Below are positions 19,275-27,564 of a stretch of 64,000 nucleotides of DNA, one piece after another. The stretch covers positions 569,635 to 633,634 of the forward strand of contig NZ_FPAB01000004.1 in assembly GCF_900116145.1 (NCBI RefSeq), written 5' to 3'. The notes beneath the pieces were generated by a model. That model searched no databases. It saw only the letters and a list, made by a program, of their open reading frames with translations, and was not told the origin of the DNA. The DNA comes from Streptomyces harbinensis. Lineage in GTDB: Bacteria; Actinomycetota; Actinomycetes; Streptomycetales; Streptomycetaceae. Made by a program: the position numbers and the translations under genes. Within the stretch, counting starts at the first letter, position 1; each line of letters opens with the position of its first letter.

Positions 19275-21594
19275 GCAGCCGGATGGCACCGCGCTTGTGC
19301 AGCGGCTCGTTGCCGTTGCCGCACTTGGGCGACTGGACGCAGGACGGGCAGCCGGCCTCGCAGCCGCAGGCGGCGATCGCGTCGCGGGTCGCGGTCAGCC
19401 AGGCGCGGGCCACGTGGAAGCCGCGTTCGGCGAACCCGGCACCGCCCGGGTGGCCGTCGTGGACGAAGACCGTTGGAAGGAGGGTGTCGGGATGCAGCGC
19501 GGTGGACACGCCGCCGATGTCCCAGCGGTCGCAGGTGGCGAAGAGCGGCAGCATGCCGATGGCGGCGTGCTCGGCGGCGTGCAGGGCGCCGGGCAGGATC
19601 TCCGGGGTGATCCCGGCGGCGTCCAGCTGGTCTTCGGTGACCGTCCACCACACCGCGCGGGTGCGCAGCGAGCGCGGCGGCAGGTCCAGGGTGGTCTCGC
19701 CCAGGATCTCGCCCGTCAGCAGCTTGCGGCGCAGATAGGAGACGACCTGGTGGGTCACCTCCACGGTGCCGAAGCACAGCTTCGCCGCGCCCCACGGGAT
19801 CTCCGTCCCGGTCTCCAGGATCGAGATGTCGGTCACGTCGCGCGCCGAGGTGGACCAGGGCGGGCTGGACTCCTCGACCAGGGCCACCGCGTCCGTCAGG
19901 TCCAGTTCCCGGACGACATAGCTGCGGCCCCGGTGCAGATGCACGGCGCCCTCGTGGACGGTGGAGTGGGCGGCGGAGGCGTCCACCGTGCCCAGCAGGC
20001 GGCCGGTGCCCTCTTCCACCACCTGGACCGGGCGTCCGCCCTGACCGCGGATGTCGACGAGGTCGGCCGGCCGTTCGCGGCGCGTCCAGTACCAGCTCTC
20101 GCCCCGGCGGCGCAGCAGGGCGCGGTCGGCGAGCTTGGGCAGCAGCGCGGCGCCCGCCGCGCCGAACAGGTCCTCGGCGCCGTCCGCCGCGGTCAGCGGG
20201 ACCTCGGCCGCCGCCGCGCACAGGTGCGGGGCGAGGACGTACGGGTTGGCCGGGTCCAGCACGGTGGATTCCACCGGCTGCCGGAAGAGGGCGTCCGGGT
20301 GGTGGACGAGATAGGTGTCCAGCGGGTCGTCGCGGGCCACCAGCACCGCCAGCGCGCCCTGCCGCCGGCGACCGGCGCGGCCGGCCTGCTGCCACAACGA
20401 GGCCCGGGTGCCCGGGTAGCCGGCGAGGACGACGGCGTCCAGCCCGGCGATGTCCACGCCCAGCTCCAGGGCGTTGGTGGCGGCCAGGCCCAGAAGTTCG
20501 CCGCTGTGCAGCGCCTGCTCCAGGGCGCGGCGCTCCTCGGGGAGATAGCCGCCCCGGTAGGCGGCGACCCGGCCGGCCAGCGAGCGGTCGACCTCGGCGA
20601 GCCGTTCCTGGGCGATGAGCGAGATCAGTTCGGCGCCGCGCCGGGAGCGGACGAAGGCGACGGTGCGGGCGCCGGCGACGGTCAGGTCGGTGAGCAGGTC
20701 GGCGCTCTCGGCGGTGGCGGTACGGCGCAGCGGGGCGCCGCGTTCGCCGTGGGCCTCGGTGAGCGGGGGCTCCCACAGCGCGAAGACGACCTCGCCGCGC
20801 GGGGCGGCATCGTCGGTGACCTCGGTGACCGGCAGTCCGGTGAGCCGGGTGGCGGCGGCGCCGGGCTCCGCGGTGGTGGCGGAGGCCAGGACGAAGACCG
20901 GTGCGGCCCCGTGGTGGGCGGCCACCCGGCGCAGCCGGCGCAGCACCTGGGCGACGTGGGAGCCGAAGACGCCGCGGTAGATGTGGCACTCGTCGATGAC
21001 GACGTAGCGCAGCCGCCGCCAGAACGCGGTCCACCGGCGGTGTCCCGGCAGCAGCGCCCGGTGCAGCATGTCGGGGTTGGTGAGCAGCACGTTGGCGTGC
21101 TCACGGGCCCAGGCGCGTTCCTCGGGCGGGGTGTCGCCGTCGTACACGGCGGGCCGTACGGCGCTGCCCAGCGGGGCGGCCAGGGCGCGCAGGGCGCGGC
21201 GCTGGTCGGCGGCGAGGGCCTTGGTGGGGGCCAGGTAGAGCCCGGTGCCGCCCGCCAGGACGCCGGTGAGCAGGGGCACCTGGTAGGCGAGGGACTTGCC
21301 GGAGGCGGTGCCGGTGGACAGGACGACGGAGGAGCCGCCCAGCGCCAGCTCGGCGGTGCGGGCCTGATGGGCCCAGGGCTGTTCGATCCCGGTGGCGCGC
21401 ACGGCGTCGGTGACCGCGCCGGGTATCCCTTGCGGCCAGGGCGCATGGCGGCCGGTCCGCGCGGGCAGGTGCTCCGTATGGGTGATCCGCGTGGAGCGGT
21501 CACTTGGGCTGCCCAAGCGCGCCAGCACCTCCCCGGGGGAGGGCCGGCGGGCGGCGGGGACGCCTGCGGTCGGCGGTGGCTGCTCGTGGGACAT
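19228..21594 (-). CDS. DEAD/DEAH-box helicase of the Hrq1/MrfA-like (DUF1998) family
   Basis: The 788-residue protein has helicase motifs I (LSTGTASGKSLAY), II (VVIDECHIYRG), III (VLASATT) and VI (QQAGRAGRRRQGAL). Its C-terminus carries four cysteines, CGCEAGCPSCVQSPKCG, which typify the zinc-binding tail of DUF1998 helicases such as Hrq1 and MrfA. These unwind DNA with 3'-5' polarity and act in repair of adducts. The gene is the 'helicase' of the actinobacterial helicase/secretion neighbourhood. Start is set at ATG 21594; the frame stays open upstream with no ATG or GTG backed by a ribosome site. It is divergent from bldG and converges on the tad operon. Confidence 0.88.
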   Translation of the reverse strand: MSHEQPPPTAGVPAARRPSPGEVLARLGSPSDRSTRITHTEHLPARTGRHAPWPQGIPGAVTDAVRATGIEQPWAHQARTAELALGGSSVVLSTGTASGKSLAYQVPLLTGVLAGGTGLYLAPTKALAADQRRALRALAAPLGSAVRPAVYDGDTPPEERAWAREHANVLLTNPDMLHRALLPGHRRWTAFWRRLRYVVIDECHIYRGVFGSHVAQVLRRLRRVAAHHGAAPVFVLASATTAEPGAAATRLTGLPVTEVTDDAAPRGEVVFALWEPPLTEAHGERGAPLRRTATAESADLLTDLTVAGARTVAFVRSRRGAELISLIAQERLAEVDRSLAGRVAAYRGGYLPEERRALEQALHSGELLGLAATNALELGVDIAGLDAVVLAGYPGTRASLWQQAGRAGRRRQGALAVLVARDDPLDTYLVHHPDALFRQPVESTVLDPANPYVLAPHLCAAAAEVPLTAADGAEDLFGAAGAALLPKLADRALLRRRGESWYWTRRERPADLVDIRGQGGRPVQVVEEGTGRLLGTVDASAAHSTVHEGAVHLHRGRSYVVRELDLTDAVALVEESSPPWSTSARDVTDISILETGTEIPWGAAKLCFGTVEVTHQVVSYLRRKLLTGEILGETTLDLPPRSLRTRAVWWTVTEDQLDAAGITPEILPGALHAAEHAAIGMLPLFATCDRWDIGGVSTALHPDTLLPTVFVHDGHPGGAGFAERGFHVARAWLTATRDAIAACGCEAGCPSCVQSPKCGNGNEPLHKRGAIRLLTELLRQPAPPEPAP

Positions 21595-21731
21595 CAGCAC
21601 CGAGTCTGTCACTGGTTGGACGGACAATGGCTGTAAGACGTCGTCGTGGGCAGGCGGTAAGTGATTGAATGCGATGGCGGCTGCCGATCCATGGGGGGCG
21701 ACCGCTCGTGAGCAAGGTGCTGGAGGAGTCC

Positions 21732-22073
21732 GTGGACCTGTCCCTTTCGACCAGGACCGTTGGTGACCGCACGGTCGTCGAGGTCGGTGGCGAGATTGAC
21801 GTATACACCGCGCCCAAGCTGCGCGAACAGCTGGTAGAGCTGGTGAACGAGGGCAATCACCACCTGGTGGTGGACATGGAGCGCGTTGACTTCCTGGACT
21901 CCACCGGTCTCGGGGTGCTGGTCGGCGGCCTGAAGCGGGTCCGGGCACAGGAGGGCTCGCTGCGGCTGGTGTGCAACCAGGAGCGCATCCTCAAGATCTT
22001 CCGGATCACGGGTCTGACGAAGGTCTTCCCGATCCACGAGTCCGTCGAAGAGGCCATCGCCGCCACCGACTGA
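21732..22073 (+). CDS. bldG: Anti-anti-sigma factor BldG
   Basis: At 113 residues this has the exact length of Streptomyces BldG, a SpoIIAA-like STAS protein needed for aerial growth and antibiotic production. The start is GTG 21732 with GGAGGA upstream. The phosphorylation site is Ser57 in [12 protein letters not shown], and [19 protein letters not shown] matches the family closely. Unphosphorylated BldG binds anti-sigma factors, freeing sigma factors. It is followed by its known partner gene and by hppA, as in S. coelicolor. Confidence 0.97.
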   Translation: MDLSLSTRTVGDRTVVEVGGEIDVYTAPKLREQLVELVNEGNHHLVVDMERVDFLDSTGLGVLVGGLKRVRAQEGSLRLVCNQERILKIFRITGLTKVFPIHESVEEAIAATD

Positions 22074-22191
22074 GGGGCGGGGCGGGCCCCGTGCGGGCCC
22101 GCACCGGATTCGTACGAGATCATCACAGTGAGCCGCCCCGGACCGGCGTCGGTCCCCGGGGCGGTGTCCGTGTACGACGTAGGGGGATGGC

Positions 22192-22611
22192 ATGGCCACC
22201 GTCGAACTTCGCTTCAGCGCGTCGCCCGAGCATGTGCGGACCGCCCGGCTGGTCGCCGCGGCCGTGGCGCGGCGGGCCGGGGTCGACGAGTCCGTGCTGG
22301 ACGAGCTGCGGCTCGCGGTGGGCGAGGCGTGCAGCCGCGCGGTGGGTCTGCACGCGGTGCACGGCCTGACCTCCCCGGTGCGGGTCACGCTCACGGAGGC
22401 GGAGAAGGCGTTCACCATCGAGGTGGGCGACGACGCGCCGAGCGCGGTGGCCGTGCCGCAGGGCAAGCCGGCGGCGGAGGCCGCCGAGGAGACCGATGAG
22501 CTGGGCCTGGCGGTCATCAGCGGGCTGGTGGACGACGTGGAGGTCGTCGCGGACGACCGGGGCGGTCTCATCCGGATGAGCTGGCCGACGCTGGACGCCT
22601 CGTTCTCCTGA
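22192..22611 (+). CDS. apgA: Anti-sigma factor (RsbW-like) ApgA, BldG partner
   Basis: The 139-residue protein is a GHKL/HATPase_c2 serine-kinase-like protein. It shows LDELRLAVGEACSRAVGLH as the N-box region and ELGLAVISGLVDDVEV as the G-box region. The N-box Asn that usually binds Mg-ATP is not obvious (EACSRAV), which fits reports that this BldG partner is an unusual anti-sigma factor. It follows bldG by 118 bases and is probably co-transcribed. A hairpin follows the stop codon. Confidence 0.88.
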   Translation: MATVELRFSASPEHVRTARLVAAAVARRAGVDESVLDELRLAVGEACSRAVGLHAVHGLTSPVRVTLTEAEKAFTIEVGDDAPSAVAVPQGKPAAEAAEETDELGLAVISGLVDDVEVVADDRGGLIRMSWPTLDASFS

Positions 22612-22641
22612 GCGGCCCGGCTCCGAGCGGCCGACCCCTGA

Positions 22642-22661
22642 GCGGCCGGGCCGCCGGCCGC
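22642..22661 (+). terminator. GC-rich hairpin after apgA
   Basis: GCGGCCGG and CCGGCCGC pair as an 8-bp stem with a four-base loop, 31 bases after the apgA stop codon. The following 150 bases up to hppA are pyrimidine-rich. Confidence 0.45.
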
Positions 22662-22884
22662 CTCCTGTCACCGTTCGCCGCTTTTCCCCGGAGCACCGCC
22701 TTTCTCTCGCTGCTCCTTTTTCTCTCCCGTCACCTTTCTTTTTCTTGATCGGTTTTCTCCGGTCGATCTTCCGCTGCCCGCCGCGGCATGCATTCCTTTC
22801 GCATCCCCTTTTTGGATCGCGTAGTTCTCCCTACACTCCCGCCACGTCTCTTCCGGATCAACGCCTGAGCGTCAAGGAGGACGA

Positions 22885-25245
22885 ATGGCGGGAATTCCGT
22901 ACACACAGGCCGCCGAGCTGACCGGCGGTGATCGCGGTCTCGTGGTGGTCATCGCGCTGGTGGCCGCCGCCGCACTGGGGCTGGCCGTGGTGCTGGCCCG
23001 GCAGGTACTGGCCGCCGGCGAGGGCACCGACGGCATGAAGAAGATCGCCGCGGCCGTACAGGAGGGGGCGAACGCCTATCTCGCCCGCCAGCTGCGCACC
23101 GTGTCCCTCTTCGCCGTCGTGGTGTTCTTTCTGCTCTTTCTGCTGCCGGCCGACGACTGGAATCAGCGGATCGGGCGCTCGCTCTTCTTTCTGATCGGCG
23201 CGCTTTTCTCCGCCGCCACCGGTTATCTGGGAATGTGGCTGGCGGTGCGCAGCAATGTCCGGGTGGCGGCGGCGGCGCGTGCGGCGGACGCGCGCGATCC
23301 GGTACCCGCCCGGCATCACGCGATGCGGATCGCGTTCCGTACCGGCGGGGTCGTCGGCATGTGCACGGTCGGCCTCGGGCTGCTGGGTGCCGCGTGCGTG
23401 GTGCTGGTGTACGCCGCCGACGCGCCCAAGGTGCTGGAGGGCTTCGGCCTGGGCGCGGCCCTGATCGCCATGTTCATGCGGGTGGGCGGCGGGATCTTCA
23501 CCAAGGCCGCCGACGTCGGCGCCGACCTGGTCGGCAAGGTCGAGCAGGGCATCCCCGAGGACGACCCGCGCAACGCCGCCACCATCGCCGACAACGTGGG
23601 CGACAACGTCGGCGACTGCGCGGGCATGGCCGCCGACCTGTTCGAGTCGTACGCGGTGACGCTGGTCGCCGCGCTCATCCTCGGCACGGTCGCCTTCGGC
23701 GACGCCGGGCTGGCCTTCCCGCTGCTGGTGCCGGCCATCGGTGTCATCACCGCCATGGCCGGGATCTTCGTCGTCGCGCCCCGGCGCGGCGACCGCAGCA
23801 GCATGACCGCCATCAACCGGGGCTTCTTCATCTCCGCCGGCATCTCGGTCGTCCTGGTGGCGATCGCCGCGTACGTCTACCTCCCGGGCTCGTTCGCCGA
23901 ACTGGACGGGATCGGCGACGCGCAGATCGCCGGGCACGACGCCGACCCGCGGCTGTTCGCGCTCGCCGCCGTCAGCATCGGCATCGTGCTGGCCGCCGTC
24001 ATCCAGCAACTCACCGGCTACTTCACGGAACCGGGCCGCCGCCCGGTGCGGGACATCGGCAGGACCTCGCGCACCGGTCCGGCCACCGTGGTGCTGGCCG
24101 GGTTCTCCCTCGGCCTGGAGTCCGCCGTGTACACGGCGCTGCTGGTCGGCCTGAGCGTGTACGCGGCCTTCCTGCTGGCCGGCTCCACGATCATGCTGGC
24201 GCTGTTCGCGGTGGCGCTGGCCGGCACCGGGCTGCTGACGACGGTCGGGGTCATCGTCGCCATGGACACCTTCGGCCCGATCGCCGACAACGCGCAGGGC
24301 ATCGCCGAGATGTCCGGGGACGTGGAGGGCGAGGGCGCCCGGGTGCTGACCGATCTGGACGCGGTCGGCAACACCACCAAGGCCGTCACCAAGGGCATCG
24401 CCATCGCGACGGCGGTGCTGGCGGCGGCGGCGCTGTTCGGCTCGTACCGGGACGCCATCGCCACCGCCGTCGCGGACGTCGGCGTGGACCGGATCACCGA
24501 CGCGACGCTGCTCTCGCTCGACATCTCCCAGCCCAACAACCTCGTCGGTCTGATCATCGGAGCGGCGGTGGTGTTCCTGTTCTCCGGACTCGCCGTCAAC
24601 GCCGTCTCCCGCTCGGCCGGCTCGGTCGTCCACGAGGTACGCCGGCAGTTCCGGGAGCGGCCCGGGATCATGGACTACAGCGAGCGGCCCGAGTACGGCC
24701 GGGTCGTCGACATCTGCACCCGCGACTCCCTGCGCGAGCTGGCCACCCCCGGGCTGCTGGCGGTCATGGCGCCGATCGCCGTCGGCTTCAGCCTCGGCGT
24801 CGGGGCGCTCGGCTCCTACCTCGCCGGCTCCATCGGGGCCGGCATCCTCATGGCGGTGTTCCTGGCGAACTCCGGCGGCGCCTGGGACAACGCCAAGAAG
24901 CTGGTCGAGGACGGCCACCACGGCGGCAAGGGCAGCGAGGCGCACGCCGCCACCGTCATCGGGGACACGGTCGGCGACCCCTTCAAGGACACGGCCGGCC
25001 CGGCCATCAACCCGCTGCTCAAGGTCATGAACCTGGTGGCGCTCCTCATCGCCCCGGCCGTGGTCGCGCTCAGCTACGGCGACGACGCGAGCGCGCCGCT
25101 GCGGGTGCTGATCACCGCGGTCGCGCTGGTCGTCATCGTCGGCGCCGTGTACGCGTCCAAACGGCGCGGCATCGTGGTCGGCGACGACGACGGGGGTGAC
25201 GGGGACGGCGGCAAGCGGCCGGAGGAGGCGACCACGCCCGCGTAA
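22885..25245 (+). CDS. hppA: K+-independent membrane H+-translocating pyrophosphatase
   Basis: The 786-residue membrane protein hydrolyses pyrophosphate and pumps protons. The substrate-site motif DVGADLVGKVE lies near residue 210, followed by DNVGDNVGDCAGMAADLFESY. A second acidic motif is the C-terminal GGAWDNAKK..GDPFKDTAGP. Residue 499 in GNTTKAVTKG is Lys; in this family Lys at that position marks the K+-independent proton pumps, whereas Ala marks the K+-dependent ones. The ATG follows AAGGAGG. The acidic tail (GDDDGGDGDGGKRPEE) is variable. It is located downstream of bldG-apgA, as in other streptomycetes. Confidence 0.96.
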   Translation: MAGIPYTQAAELTGGDRGLVVVIALVAAAALGLAVVLARQVLAAGEGTDGMKKIAAAVQEGANAYLARQLRTVSLFAVVVFFLLFLLPADDWNQRIGRSLFFLIGALFSAATGYLGMWLAVRSNVRVAAAARAADARDPVPARHHAMRIAFRTGGVVGMCTVGLGLLGAACVVLVYAADAPKVLEGFGLGAALIAMFMRVGGGIFTKAADVGADLVGKVEQGIPEDDPRNAATIADNVGDNVGDCAGMAADLFESYAVTLVAALILGTVAFGDAGLAFPLLVPAIGVITAMAGIFVVAPRRGDRSSMTAINRGFFISAGISVVLVAIAAYVYLPGSFAELDGIGDAQIAGHDADPRLFALAAVSIGIVLAAVIQQLTGYFTEPGRRPVRDIGRTSRTGPATVVLAGFSLGLESAVYTALLVGLSVYAAFLLAGSTIMLALFAVALAGTGLLTTVGVIVAMDTFGPIADNAQGIAEMSGDVEGEGARVLTDLDAVGNTTKAVTKGIAIATAVLAAAALFGSYRDAIATAVADVGVDRITDATLLSLDISQPNNLVGLIIGAAVVFLFSGLAVNAVSRSAGSVVHEVRRQFRERPGIMDYSERPEYGRVVDICTRDSLRELATPGLLAVMAPIAVGFSLGVGALGSYLAGSIGAGILMAVFLANSGGAWDNAKKLVEDGHHGGKGSEAHAATVIGDTVGDPFKDTAGPAINPLLKVMNLVALLIAPAVVALSYGDDASAPLRVLITAVALVVIVGAVYASKRRGIVVGDDDGGDGDGGKRPEEATTPA

Positions 25246-25262
25246 CGTCCCCCGCCCCCGGG

Positions 25263-25418
25263 TCAGCGCCGGGCGGCGAGCCGTCCCGCCACCACGTGCG
25301 CCCCGGCGGTGACGGCGCCCGCCGGCGCCGGACCCCGGGCGGCATCCCGCGCCCGGGCCGGCCGCAGCACCCCGGCCCGGCGCAGCCGCCGCCGCGCCCT
25401 GCTGACCCCACCCGTCAC
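25263..25418 (-). CDS. Possible small basic protein overlapping ogt
   Basis: A 51-residue frame starts at GTG 25418, overlapping the ogt stop codon as GTGA. It is Arg/Ala-rich (VTGGVSRARRRLRRAGVL...) with no recognisable domain. The coupling geometry is the only support; it could be a chance frame in GC-rich DNA. Confidence 0.25.
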   Translation of the reverse strand: MTGGVSRARRRLRRAGVLRPARARDAARGPAPAGAVTAGAHVVAGRLAARR

Positions 25419-25900
25419 AGGGCCCCCTCCCGCTCCAGCAGCTGCCGCTTGCGCTCCAGCCCGCCCGCGTACCCGGTCAGCGAGCCGTCCGCCCCGATCA
25501 CCCGGTGGCAGGGCCGGATCACCTGGAGCGGATTCGCCCCGATCGCCCCGCCCACGGCGCGCACCGCCGCCCGCGAGGCGCCGATCGAGGCGGCCACCGC
25601 CCCGTACGTCGTCGTCTCGCCATACGGAATGGACTCCAGCGCGGCCCACACCCGGCGCCGGAACTCCGAGCCGGTGGGCAGGTACGGCAGCGCGAAGCGG
25701 GTCCGGTCGCCCGCGAAGTACTCGGCCAGCTGCCGGACCGCCTCCCCGAACACCGTGTCGTCGCGCTCCCACGCCGGGTCCACGGGGAAGCCCTTCGGCG
25801 AGTCCGGCGAGCCGACCGCCGACAGCGCGCCGCTGCGGTCTCCCACCAGCACCAGTTCGCCCACCGGGCTGTCCACGCGTGTCCACACGGTTGTCGCCAT
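25415..25900 (-). CDS. ogt: Methylated-DNA-[protein]-cysteine S-methyltransferase
   Basis: The 161-residue protein repairs O6-methylguanine by moving the methyl group to its own cysteine, a single-use reaction. The active site is RPCHRVIGADG with Cys131. Upstream are TTYGAVAASIGASRAAVRAVGGAIGANP, the recognition-helix region, and FRRRVWAALESIPYGET. Length and motifs fit Ogt without an Ada regulatory domain. Start ATG 25900 has AGGAGG nine bases upstream. It is convergent with hppA. Confidence 0.95.
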   Translation of the reverse strand: MATTVWTRVDSPVGELVLVGDRSGALSAVGSPDSPKGFPVDPAWERDDTVFGEAVRQLAEYFAGDRTRFALPYLPTGSEFRRRVWAALESIPYGETTTYGAVAASIGASRAAVRAVGGAIGANPLQVIRPCHRVIGADGSLTGYAGGLERKRQLLEREGAL

Positions 25901-26213
25901 CGTCCTCGGCCTCCTTCTCGCTGCTCGCCCCCAGCCTGCGCCGCCCGGGGGCCGTCCGTCCGGCGGATTTCGGACATGACGGTGACACGTACCACCCCGC
26001 TCCCGCGCATTGGGAGCCGTCAGTGGGGAAGGCGTGCCCCATCCGGTGCCCCGGACGCGGCTTCCGCACGCGGCGCCCGCGCCACCGGGGAAGGATGACA
26101 TCGACTTCGCGGCCGTGCTGCCGCCGCCCGGGCCCCGTCGCCGACGCCGGCCGCGCGACGCGAGCTCGCCGGTGTACGGGTCCCCTCGGGGCCGACTGCT
26201 TGAGGTGAGAGAC
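25901..26213. other. Gap between divergent ogt and HAD genes
   Basis: These 313 bases lie between divergent genes. Apart from the ribosome sites at each edge I see no coding frame, hairpin or clear promoter hexamers. Confidence 0.4.
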
Positions 26214-26834
26214 GTGCTGGGTGCCGTGCTGTGCGACATCGACGGAGTGCTGAGGACGTGGGACGACGCGGAGCGGTGGCGGCCCGTGCTGGAGGTGGCG
26301 CTGCGGCCGGACCTGCTGCGCCCGGCCGTCACCGGCGCGATCACCGACGAGGAGTGGCGCGCCGCCGTCCGCGCCGAACTGCCGGCCGCGCAGCGGGCGC
26401 TGGCCGACGCGTGGGCGGGGCCGGCCGGGATCGGCCGGGTCGATCCGGAGCTGGTACGGCTGCTGCGTGAGGTACGCCGCAAGGTGCCGGTGGTGCTGGT
26501 GTCCAACGGCACCACCCGGCTGGAGGCCGATCTCGCCGGGCTCGGGATCGCCGATCTGGCGGACGCCGTGGTGAACTCGGCGCGGGTCAAGGCGGCCAAG
26601 CCGGAGCCCGCGATCTACCGGATCGCGGCCCGGCGGGCGGGGGTCGCGGCGGCCCGGTGTCTGTTCGTCGACGACTCCCTGGAGAATGTGCAGGCGGCAC
26701 GGCGGGCCGGGATGACCGGGGTGCACTACCAGGGAACCGGCCCGTTGCGGGAGATGCTGGTGCCGCTGATGCAAATGGCTGCAATCCGCGGCGACCGGTC
26801 CGCTCGTCACTCGGAAGAGGGATCGACGGCATAG
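26214..26834 (+). CDS. HAD-superfamily hydrolase
   Basis: The 206-residue protein has all four HAD motifs: CDIDGV with Asp8 and Asp10, VLVSNGTTR, KAAKPEPAIY with the conserved Lys, and CLFVDDSLENV. The helical cap between motifs I and II suggests subfamily IA, acting on a small phosphate or halo-acid substrate that cannot be named. GTG 26214 follows GAGGTGA; a GTG three codons upstream is also possible. It probably shares a transcript with the lipoprotein gene 38 bases downstream. Confidence 0.82.
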   Translation: MLGAVLCDIDGVLRTWDDAERWRPVLEVALRPDLLRPAVTGAITDEEWRAAVRAELPAAQRALADAWAGPAGIGRVDPELVRLLREVRRKVPVVLVSNGTTRLEADLAGLGIADLADAVVNSARVKAAKPEPAIYRIAARRAGVAAARCLFVDDSLENVQAARRAGMTGVHYQGTGPLREMLVPLMQMAAIRGDRSARHSEEGSTA

Positions 26835-26872
26835 TAGGTTCCCGCCCAGCGGCTCGAAGGGATGAGGGAACG

Positions 26873-27544
26873 GTGACTTACGGACGTGCGGTCAGATGGT
26901 CCGGTGGCGCGGCGCTGGCGCTGGCGCTCACGCTGACCGGGTGCGGGAGCGACGACAACGGCAAGACGGACGAGTGGGCCAAGGCCGTCTGCGACCGGAT
27001 GCAGCCGGAGGTCGAGAAGATCCGCTCGGCCAGCGCGGCCATCACCGAGGCCAGCGAGGGTGGGAAGCCGGCCGCCGAGGTTCAGGAGGCCGACTCGGCG
27101 GCGTTCCAGGAGATCTCCGACGCGTACGCCAACCTCGCCACCATCGTCAACGACGCCGGCGACCCGCCCGTGGACAACGGCGCGCAGCTGCGGCAGGACG
27201 CGGTCGGGGAGCTGAACAGCATCTCGGAGTCGTACGCCGGCCTGAAGACCTCGGTCGACGAGCTGGACCCGGACGATGTGTCGGCGTTCTCGGACGGGCT
27301 CAAGGACATCGCCGGCCGGCTGAGCACGCTGGGGCAGAGCGGTGACGAGGCGCTGAGCGAGCTCCAGTCCGGGGAGCTGGGCCAGGCGATGGCCCAGCAG
27401 GAGGGCTGCCAGAGCGCCCCGGCGGGCGGCCCGGGCGGCGAGGACGCGGACGGAGGCGAGGATGCCGACGCCGACGCCGACGCCGACGCCGGCAAGGACG
27501 AGGACGCGGACGCCGACGCGGACTCCGATGACGAGGACGCCTGA
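26873..27544 (+). CDS. Small secreted lipoprotein with acidic repeat tail
   Basis: The 223-residue protein starts at GTG 26873 after GAGGGAA. It has a lipoprotein signal peptide ending LTLTGCGSD. The mature part is helical, with a single Cys pair (AVCDRM and EGCQSA) that could form a disulfide. From about residue 185 it becomes Asp-rich with Asp-Ala dipeptide repeats. No domain is recognised. It sits between the HAD and methyltransferase genes, all in one direction. Confidence 0.75.
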   Translation: MTYGRAVRWSGGAALALALTLTGCGSDDNGKTDEWAKAVCDRMQPEVEKIRSASAAITEASEGGKPAAEVQEADSAAFQEISDAYANLATIVNDAGDPPVDNGAQLRQDAVGELNSISESYAGLKTSVDELDPDDVSAFSDGLKDIAGRLSTLGQSGDEALSELQSGELGQAMAQQEGCQSAPAGGPGGEDADGGEDADADADADAGKDEDADADADSDDEDA

Positions 27545-27564
27545 GCGCGCACCACAATGGCAGG

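Noticed and set aside
21595..21680. Possible N-terminal extension of the helicase ([12 protein letters not shown]...)
   Set aside because: The frame is open but the codon before AFNHLP is ATC, and no supported start or ribosome site is present; the stretch more likely belongs to the bldG promoter region.
22680..22860. Pyrimidine-rich tract before hppA as a riboswitch
   Set aside because: No stable nested helices are apparent; a TACACT hexamer near 22832 may be a -10 element, but the -35 spacing is poor.
27450..27540. GACGCC microrepeat considered as a regulatory repeat
   Set aside because: It lies in frame inside the lipoprotein gene and encodes the Asp-Ala tail.
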